Made by a program: the position numbers and the translations under genes
The notes under the pieces: generated by a model
What the model saw: only the letters and a program-made list of their open reading frames with translations
Database searches by the model: none
What the model was told of the DNA's origin: nothing
Shown: positions 6,748 to 11,801 of the stretch, in pieces
Position numbering within the stretch: position 1 is the first letter of the stretch
Layout of the letters: each line of letters starts with the position of its first letter
Assembly: GCA_944386395.1 (NCBI GenBank)
Contig: CALXAZ010000013.1
Location: forward strand, 1-11,801
Reading direction: 5' to 3'
DNA length: 11,801 nt
Source: an uncultured Clostridia bacterium
GTDB taxonomy: Bacteria > Bacillota > Clostridia > Oscillospirales > JAAYOS01

Positions 6748-7424
6748 TATTGGATATACCCACCTGTTTTATCGCTTACTATTTTGCCGTCGTCTATTGC
6801 AATTACCCTTTTCTCAAAGCTATCCACTATCCCGCGTTCATGCGTAACAGCAATAACCGTTGTCCCAAGGCTGTTTATTCGCTCAAGCAGCTTCATTATC
6901 TCCTGTGACCTTGCCGGATCAAGGTTTCCCGTCGGCTCGTCAGCAATTATAGTCCTTGGATTGTTTATAAGCGCACGCGCAATAGCTACTCGCTGCTGTT
7001 CCCCTCCAGAGAGCTCCTGTGGAAGCGCATGTGCCTTATCCGAAAGACCAACAAGCATCAACACCTTTGGCACTCTATCGGCTATCTGCCTTGGATGAGC
7101 ACCGATAACGCGCATGGCAAATGCAACATTTTCATATACTGTCTTATTTTCTATCAGGCGGAAATCCTGAAAAATGACCCCTAGCGTCCTTCTAAGCCTT
7201 GGAATAGTCCTTGATCTCAGCTTCCCAATATTAAAGCCATTTACCACAATCTTTCCATCTGTTGGACGCTCTTCACTGGTAATTAGCTTTACTATCGTTG
7301 ATTTTCCAGAACCGGACGGTCCGACGAGGAATACAAATTCCCCGTCTTCTATCCGCATATCTATTCCTTTTATAGCTTTCACACCGTTGTCATAGGTTTT
7401 AAATACTCCTGAGAAACGTACCAT
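6747..7424 (-). CDS. ftsE: Cell division ATP-binding protein FtsE
   Basis: The cytoplasmic ATPase of FtsEX. All ABC motifs are present in 225 residues: Walker A GPSGSGKST (35-43), Q-loop Gln86 in FQDFRL, signature LSGGEQQ (138-144), Walker B TIIADEP (158-164) followed by the D-loop GNLD, and switch His195. The segment FQDFRLIENKTVYENVAF is typical of FtsE rather than of LolD- or MacB-type ATPases. The ATG follows the stop codon of the upstream regulator with no base between, and a GGGAG site lies inside the end of that gene. Translation of regulator, FtsE and FtsX is therefore probably linked. Confidence 0.97.
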   Translation of the reverse strand: MVRFSGVFKTYDNGVKAIKGIDMRIEDGEFVFLVGPSGSGKSTIVKLITSEERPTDGKIVVNGFNIGKLRSRTIPRLRRTLGVIFQDFRLIENKTVYENVAFAMRVIGAHPRQIADRVPKVLMLVGLSDKAHALPQELSGGEQQRVAIARALINNPRTIIADEPTGNLDPARSQEIMKLLERINSLGTTVIAVTHERGIVDSFEKRVIAIDDGKIVSDKTGGYIQ

Positions 7425-8516
7425 TTATACCGCATTCTCCCTGCTTGCAAGATACTTACGCACCATAAGCGCTACATTAAACACGATAGCATGGTCAAAC
7501 TCTCTGAGATCAAGCCCGGTAAGCTTTTTGATCTTTTCTAGACGGTACACAAGTGTATTTCTGTGGACAAACAGCTTTCTTGATGTCTCTGATACATTGA
7601 GATTATTCTCAAAAAACTTATTTATTGTAAATATAGTCTCGGCATCCAAACTGTCTATAGTATTCTTCTTGAAAACTTCGGACAGAAACATCTCACAAAG
7701 GGTCGTTGGAAGCTGGTATATAAGCCTGCCTATACCAAGGTTCTCATAGGCAATTATCGTCTTATCTGTATCGAAAACCTTGCCAACCTCTATTGCCACC
7801 TGCGCCGCCTTGAAGGACGCCGCAAGGTCGCGGAGATGACCAGATACCGTGCCCACACCTATCACCGTCTTTATATAAAGCTCGGAATTGAGGGTCTCCT
7901 CTATAGACTTGGCAATAGCCATAAGCTCTTTGACATCTGTGCCCTTTTTCACTTCTTTAACCAGAGCAATATCTGTTTCATTTATGCTGATAATAAAATC
8001 ATGCTGCCTATCCGGAAACAGGTTTTGTAGTATATCTACCGCAGCAAGATCATTTTTCCCCTCCTGCCTTATGAGAAAAACCGCATGCGGAACATCGCTT
8101 ACGAAATGAAGCTCACGCGACCTGATATATATATCACCAGGAAGAATATTGTCAAGAATTATATTTTTTATAAACGTGGCTTTGTCGTGCTTTTCATCAT
8201 AAAACTGTTTGGCTCCATTAAGAGCAACAGCCGCCATCGCACACAAGCTGCGCGCTTCCTCATCCTCGCCCTCGATAAACACCGCAAAATCAAAATAGCT
8301 GCCAAACGTAGAGAGCGTTTTATAGGTATTGCCCTCTATTGTCACAATGCTATCTATGTGGGAATTGAGCTCTACAGCAACCGCATCTCTTATTTTCCCG
8401 ATAAGGCTGAGCTCACTGCATGCAACGATAGCCCCAGAGCTTTCGATAACTCCTATCGTTCTTTCGGTAGCGTCTTTCATCTGGAGAATTATCCCCTGAA
8501 AAATCCTGCTCGACAT
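7425..8516 (-). CDS. CdaR/PucR-family transcriptional regulator, first gene of the ftsEX operon
   Basis: A predicted DNA-binding regulator of 363 residues. The C-terminus (about 296-355) fits the PucR/CdaR helix-turn-helix, with NVSETSRKLFVHRNTLVYRL (307-326) as recognition core. The middle (about 140-265) resembles the degenerate GGDEF-like domain of CdaR proteins, with IGVGTVSGHLRDLAASFKAA (219-238) typical of it; it lacks a GGDEF motif and should not make cyclic di-GMP. The N-terminus (about 5-110) has GVIESSGAIVACS followed by LIGKI, similar to sugar-diacid sensor domains, though the ligand is unknown. The ribosome site is AGAGGGG. It is first in the operon and stops exactly where ftsE starts, so it probably controls this operon or senses a signal for it. 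An inverted repeat in its leader could be its operator. Confidence 0.88.
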   Translation of the reverse strand: MSSRIFQGIILQMKDATERTIGVIESSGAIVACSELSLIGKIRDAVAVELNSHIDSIVTIEGNTYKTLSTFGSYFDFAVFIEGEDEEARSLCAMAAVALNGAKQFYDEKHDKATFIKNIILDNILPGDIYIRSRELHFVSDVPHAVFLIRQEGKNDLAAVDILQNLFPDRQHDFIISINETDIALVKEVKKGTDVKELMAIAKSIEETLNSELYIKTVIGVGTVSGHLRDLAASFKAAQVAIEVGKVFDTDKTIIAYENLGIGRLIYQLPTTLCEMFLSEVFKKNTIDSLDAETIFTINKFFENNLNVSETSRKLFVHRNTLVYRLEKIKKLTGLDLREFDHAIVFNVALMVRKYLASRENAV

Positions 8517-8535
8517 ATCTGCCCCTCTTTCCTTT

Positions 8536-8550
8536 ATGCAAATTTAGCAT
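8536..8550. promoter_or_regulatory. 15-bp dyad in the leader of the ftsEX operon, candidate operator
   Basis: ATGCAAATTTAGCAT is a palindrome with one mismatched pair around a central base. It lies between the start site predicted from the promoter at 8562-8590 and the start codon of the regulator, about 5-20 bases into the transcript. A regulator bound here would block transcription, which would suit autoregulation. The short length and AT-rich surroundings keep confidence low. Confidence 0.35.
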
Positions 8551-8561
8551 ACACACTTTAT

Positions 8562-8590
8562 ATAATACAAAATATCTGTCTATTTTTCAA
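8562..8590 (-). promoter_or_regulatory. Promoter of the regulator-ftsE-ftsX-M23 operon
   Basis: TTGAAA (8585-8590) and TATTAT (8562-8567) match the sigma-A hexamers at nine of twelve positions, with an optimal 17-base spacer. The start would be near 8555 and the leader about 38 bases. The AT-rich stretch 8591-8748 behind it holds no open frame or other structure that I can support. Confidence 0.65.
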
Positions 8591-8749
8591 GTATAACTTT
8601 ACATAATATCTCCACATTCCTTAGATTTATTTTTTATCAGACACATTTTTCACAAACCAAGGAAGATATTGGGGTAAAATGCTTTTAATTTTGTCATAAA
8701 ATCTATATTTATATCTATTATTCCAATTTTTTCTTATTCGTAATTTTAC

Positions 8750-8785
8750 AAAAAAAGAAGCGGAAGACATCTGTCTTCCGCTTCT
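8750..8785 (-). terminator. Rho-independent terminator of the sugar ATPase gene
   Basis: AGAAGCGGAAGACA (8756-8769) and TGTCTTCCGCTTCT (8772-8785) are perfect 14-bp inverted arms two bases apart, so a stem of about 13 pairs with a minimal loop. On the minus strand seven T follow (8750-8756). It begins 12 bases after the stop codon of the upstream gene and separates it cleanly from the ftsEX operon. Confidence 0.93.
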
Positions 8786-8797
8786 CATATAACACTA

Positions 8798-9910
8798 CTA
8801 GTTTGTTATCGTCTTTTCTGTATCCTTATCGAAGAGATGGATCTTCGGAGCATCAAACGCAACCTTGATCTTATCGCCAGCCTTTGCTGTGGAGCTGTTA
8901 GCAACACGGGCTGTAAACTGACGTCCTTCGCAGACCAGGTACAGATAGTTCTCATTACCCATACGCTCGACAACCTCAACATCAGCGTCAACAAGGTCAT
9001 CCGGGAACTGGCTGAGGAATATCTCTTCATCGTGAATATTCTCCGGGCGAACACCAAGGATAACTTCTTTGCCTGTATAAGCCAAAACCTCAGGCTTGCG
9101 ACCCTTAGACTCGGGCAGAGCAACCCTTGCCTTGCCTATCTGAATATATGTGACTCCGCCCTCGTCAACGACTGTGCCGTTGATGGTATTCATCTGAGGA
9201 GAACCGATGAAGGTAGCAACAAAGAGGTTTACCGGATTCTCATACAGGTTCTGCGGAGCGGATATCTGCTGAATAAAGCCGTCTTTCATAACAACGATAC
9301 GGGTACCCATTGTCATAGCCTCTGTCTGGTCATGGGTAACGTAGATAAACGTTGTGTTGAGTCGCTGATGGAGCTTTGTCAGCTCGGTCCTCATCTGTGC
9401 ACGGAGCTTAGCATCCAGGTTGGAGAGCGGCTCGTCAAGCAGGAATACCTTCGGATTACGGACGATAGCACGACCAAGAGCAACACGCTGGCGCTGACCA
9501 CCGGACAGAGCTGCCGGCTTACGCGCGAGCAGGTGCTCGATTTCAAGTATGCGCGCAGCCTCTTCAACACGGCGCTTAATCTCGTCCTTGGGCATTTTGC
9601 GGAGCTTAAGACCGAAAGCCATGTTTTCAAAAACTGTCATATGCGGATACAGAGCATAGTTCTGGAAAACCATCGCTATGTCTCTCTCCTTCGGAGGAAC
9701 ATCGTTACAGAGCTTTCCATCTATGTACAGCTCACCATCGCTTATCTCTTCGAGACCAGCAATCATACGCAGTGTCGTCGACTTACCGCAGCCAGACGGT
9801 CCAACAAGTATGATAAATTCCTTATCTTCGATTTCAAGGTTGAAGTCTGAAACAGCAATAACGCCGCCATTGTACTTCTTGTATACATTTTTAAGTGTTA
9901 CACTTGACAT
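8798..9910 (-). CDS. msmX: Carbohydrate ABC importer ATPase, MsmX/UgpC/MalK type
   Basis: An ATP-hydrolysing subunit for CUT1-type sugar importers. The 370 residues hold Walker A GPSGCGKST (37-45), Q-loop Gln83 in FQNYALYPHMTV, signature LSGGQRQR (135-142), Walker B FLLDEP (156-161) and switch His193. The tail (about 240-370) is the OB-fold regulatory domain of the MalK group, including GVRPENI. No permease or binding-protein gene lies beside it, and it has its own promoter and terminator. In Bacillota such stand-alone ATPases (MsmX in Bacillus) energise several sugar importers encoded elsewhere, so that is the likely role; automatic pipelines often label the same protein UgpC. GGAGG lies nine bases before the ATG. 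Confidence 0.93.
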   Translation of the reverse strand: MSSVTLKNVYKKYNGGVIAVSDFNLEIEDKEFIILVGPSGCGKSTTLRMIAGLEEISDGELYIDGKLCNDVPPKERDIAMVFQNYALYPHMTVFENMAFGLKLRKMPKDEIKRRVEEAARILEIEHLLARKPAALSGGQRQRVALGRAIVRNPKVFLLDEPLSNLDAKLRAQMRTELTKLHQRLNTTFIYVTHDQTEAMTMGTRIVVMKDGFIQQISAPQNLYENPVNLFVATFIGSPQMNTINGTVVDEGGVTYIQIGKARVALPESKGRKPEVLAYTGKEVILGVRPENIHDEEIFLSQFPDDLVDADVEVVERMGNENYLYLVCEGRQFTARVANSSTAKAGDKIKVAFDAPKIHLFDKDTEKTITN

Positions 9911-9980
9911 TAGTTACTACCTCCAAATAGATTTGCTAAAAGTGTTGTACATACTATATCATACTACTGCTAAACCCGCT

Positions 9981-10009
9981 ATTATCGTTATTACCAAATG
10001 TTTTCCCAA
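9981..10009 (-). promoter_or_regulatory. Probable promoter of the sugar ATPase gene
   Basis: TTGGGA (10004-10009) and GATAAT (9981-9986) match the consensus at four and five of six positions, with a 17-base spacer. The start would be near 9974, leaving a leader of about 64 bases. Inverted 8-bp copies GTTGTACA (9944-9951) and TGTACAAC (10015-10022) flank the region. No clear CcpA cre site was seen. Confidence 0.45.
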
Positions 10010-10131
10010 ATATTTGTACAACCTGACAGTTATCATTAGTAAAATGTTCTCTTTGTTTTCAGAAATCGTATTCTTTAACTTTTTTTGCCTTTTTTGTTTG
10101 ATTTTCCTCTTTTCAAAAATTAAAAAACCAC

Positions 10132-10170
10132 AAAAAAATGTAGGAATAACATGCATTATTCCTACATTTT
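10132..10170 (-). terminator. Rho-independent terminator of the EF-G-like gene
   Basis: AAAATGTAGGAATAA (10135-10149) and TTATTCCTACATTTT (10156-10170) form a perfect 15-bp stem with a 6-base loop. On the minus strand a run of seven T covers the stem foot and the bases after it (10132-10138). It begins six bases after the stop codon. Confidence 0.92.
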
Positions 10171-10176
10171 GCTCTA

Positions 10177-11801
10177 TTATTCATCCATACCGCCGCGCAG
10201 CTTGGTCTCCTCTATCACTTTTTGCTGAACATTTGCAGGAGCCTCTTCATACCTGACAAATTCAAACTTAAATGATCCACGTCCCTGCGTCATGGAACGA
10301 AGGTCGATAGCATATGTTGCCATCTCAGCCATTGGAACCTCTGCCTCAACGACCTGCTGCCCACCCTCGGCAGGGTTCATTCCCATTATTCTGCCCCGGC
10401 GTTTATTCAAGTCTCCAATAATGTCTCCCATATAGCTGTCCGGGATATATACTTTTAGCGAACCTATTGGCTCCATGAGAACCGGGTTTGCCTGCGGCAG
10501 ACCAGCCTTGTACGCCAAAGATGCTGCCATCTTAAATGCCATTTCGGACGAGTCAACATCGTGATACGAGCCATCAACCAGGGTTGCCTTTAACCCAACA
10601 ACCGGATATCCTGCCAGTACACCATGCTGTATGCATTCGCGCAGGCCCTTTTCTACCGCTGGATGGAAGTTCTTCGGGACACTGCCGCCAAAGATTTTTT
10701 CTTCAAACACAAGATCTTCGCTCTCTTCTGTGGGCTCGAACTCAATCCAAACATGTCCATACTGCCCATGTCCGCCGGACTGTTTCTTATGTTTGCCCTC
10801 TACCTTGACCTTTTTCTTTATCTTCTCGCGATAAGGAACCATTGGCTCCTCCACCACTGTGTCAACTCCAAATTTGCTCTTCAGCTTTGAGCGAAGGACA
10901 TCTATATGTATATCTCCCATCGCGCTGAGCACTGTCTGATGTGTTTCTGAATTCTGCGTTACTTTAAAAGTGGGATCCTCGTCAGCAAGCTTTGCCAGCC
11001 CAGAAGCGACCTTTTCCTCATTGCCCTTTACTGCTGGAGATATCGCCATCGAATAGCAAGGCTCAGGGAAATTTATCCCTTCGTATGCTGTTATATAGTC
11101 AACCTCCCGGAGAGTATCTCCTGTGCGGGTAAAAGCCAGCTTCGACACAGCTCCGATATCTCCGCACACGATCTCCTTGACCTCTGTGTTTTTCTTGCCT
11201 TTAACTATATACAGATGACCCATCTTTTCGCGGCTAGAAGTGCGCGGATTTTCAAGCGTCATATCGGAAGTAATCTTTCCGGATATAACTTTAAAGAATG
11301 AAAACTTTCCATACTGATCTGACATTGTTTTAAAGACTATCGCCGAAGCCGGTGCATTTGGATCGAGCTTCTCAGCATTCTCTCTACGTCCCTCAAACGG
11401 CGACGGTCCATATTCGCATATACCTCTGAGCAGGGTCTCCGTTCCTATACCAGAAAAAGCACTTCCACAGAAAACAGGCGAAATACTGCCCTCTTTTATG
11501 CCTGTGCGCAGACCCTCTGTCAGCTCTTCGATAGTGAATTCCTCACCCTCAAAGTATTTATTCATAAGATCTTCCGAAGTCTCTGCAACGCTCTCTATCA
11601 GCATGTTGCGGTATTCCTCGATCTTGTCCTCAGCTCCGGCAGGAACCTCGATCTCCTCACGCACATCGCCCTTCATGTGGTAAGCCTTTCGTGTAACAAG
11701 ATCGATAATGCCGAGAACCTTATCCCCGTCGAGAGCAGGGATAACCACCGGGCAGACGGATACGCCAAACTTTTCGCGGAGCTCATCAAAAGCCTTGGAA
11801 T
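10177..11801 (-). CDS. fusA: Elongation factor G-like GTPase, C-terminal part (start beyond the window)
   Basis: About 540 codons are present, from late in the G domain to the C-terminus; the frame stays open to the right edge, and the GTG at 11746-11748 is an internal Val, not the start. EF-G moves tRNA and mRNA through the ribosome using GTP. Visible parts are the G' segment (LDGDKVLGIIDLVTRKAY), domain II, domain III with AMGDIHIDVLRSKL, domain IV with KQSGGHGQYGHV and the tip loop DGSYHDVDSSEMAF, and domain V with DLNKRRGRIMGM and DLRSMTQGRG. The tip His that matters for translocation is kept, which argues against a Tet(M)-type ribosome protection protein. Wording such as SGGHGQYGHVW and the isolated location with its own terminator, away from visible rps genes, suggest the EF-G2 paralogue rather than the main FusA. 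The GTP-binding motifs lie outside the window. Confidence 0.93.
   Translation of the reverse strand, partial: SKAFDELREKFGVSVCPVVIPALDGDKVLGIIDLVTRKAYHMKGDVREEIEVPAGAEDKIEEYRNMLIESVAETSEDLMNKYFEGEEFTIEELTEGLRTGIKEGSISPVFCGSAFSGIGTETLLRGICEYGPSPFEGRRENAEKLDPNAPASAIVFKTMSDQYGKFSFFKVISGKITSDMTLENPRTSSREKMGHLYIVKGKKNTEVKEIVCGDIGAVSKLAFTRTGDTLREVDYITAYEGINFPEPCYSMAISPAVKGNEEKVASGLAKLADEDPTFKVTQNSETHQTVLSAMGDIHIDVLRSKLKSKFGVDTVVEEPMVPYREKIKKKVKVEGKHKKQSGGHGQYGHVWIEFEPTEESEDLVFEEKIFGGSVPKNFHPAVEKGLRECIQHGVLAGYPVVGLKATLVDGSYHDVDSSEMAFKMAASLAYKAGLPQANPVLMEPIGSLKVYIPDSYMGDIIGDLNKRRGRIMGMNPAEGGQQVVEAEVPMAEMATYAIDLRSMTQGRGSFKFEFVRYEEAPANVQQKVIEETKLRGGMDE

Noticed and set aside
7425..8516. A diguanylate cyclase reading of the regulator's middle domain
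   Set aside because: There is no GGDEF signature; the segment matches the degenerate GGDEF-like domain of CdaR relatives.
8837..9850. A 337-codon open frame on the plus strand opposite the sugar ATPase gene
   Set aside because: It is the antisense shadow of a clear ABC ATPase with all its motifs; it shows no recognisable protein features.
9678..10256. A 192-codon plus-strand frame running from the ATPase gene across the spacer into the EF-G-like gene
   Set aside because: It crosses two promoters or terminators of the minus-strand genes and encodes a Ser- and Phe-rich composition typical of antisense reading.
10177..11801. A Tet(M)-like tetracycline resistance protein
   Set aside because: The domain IV tip DGSYHDVDSSEM and domain V sequence follow true EF-G, not ribosome protection proteins.

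Overview
The window looks like chromosomal core sequence from a Gram-positive anaerobe of the Bacillota, class Clostridia, most plausibly a Lachnospiraceae-like species. This rests on protein family type (clostridial-style LysS and GreA, an MsmX/UgpC-type orphan sugar ATPase, ftsEX beside a secreted M23 hydrolase and an S41 protease), on strong GGAGG ribosome binding sites and on sigma-A-like promoters. Genus cannot be fixed from the sequence alone. All ten well-supported genes lie on the minus strand, so the transcriptional order runs from the right edge to the left.

Right to left: (1) 10177-11801 is the 3' part of an EF-G-like translational GTPase, closed by a perfect 15-bp terminator hairpin. 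(2) 8798-9910 is a stand-alone ATPase for carbohydrate ABC importers, with its own promoter and a strong terminator. (3) 4595-8516 is a tightly packed cell-wall operon. It starts with a CdaR/PucR-like regulator, whose stop codon directly abuts the ftsE start. FtsE overlaps ftsX by one base (TAATG), and a secreted coiled-coil M23 peptidase follows 23 bases later. A good promoter (TTGAAA-17-TATTAT) drives the group. (4) 3173-4393 is a membrane-anchored S41 protease with a PDZ domain. It has its own apparent promoter and a leader of about 150 nt with two strong inverted repeats. (5) 2318-3118 is an unrecognised protein. (6) greA and lysS (1726-2202 and 168-1664) form a translation and transcription pair. 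Their promoter is an exact consensus (TTGACA-17-TATAAT), and its -35 box overlaps the stop codon of the unrecognised gene. (7) 1-167 is a short repeat-rich spacer holding a putative extended -10 promoter and, at the edge, a possible start of a further gene.

Functionally, FtsEX is expected to use ATP hydrolysis to control the M23 peptidoglycan hydrolase outside the membrane, so wall cleavage follows the division cycle. The regulator in front suggests that this module answers to a metabolite or envelope signal not yet known. The rest is housekeeping: lysine charging, rescue of backtracked RNA polymerase, an EF-G paralogue and sugar uptake energy.

The window is not an obvious defence island or mobile element; no CRISPR array, tRNA, rRNA or transposase was seen. 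The features most worth a second look are the ATTCGTATA repeat cluster at the left edge, the regulator coupled to ftsEX, the structured leader of the S41 protease gene, the unknown 266-residue protein, and an atypical substrate-pocket loop in LysS.
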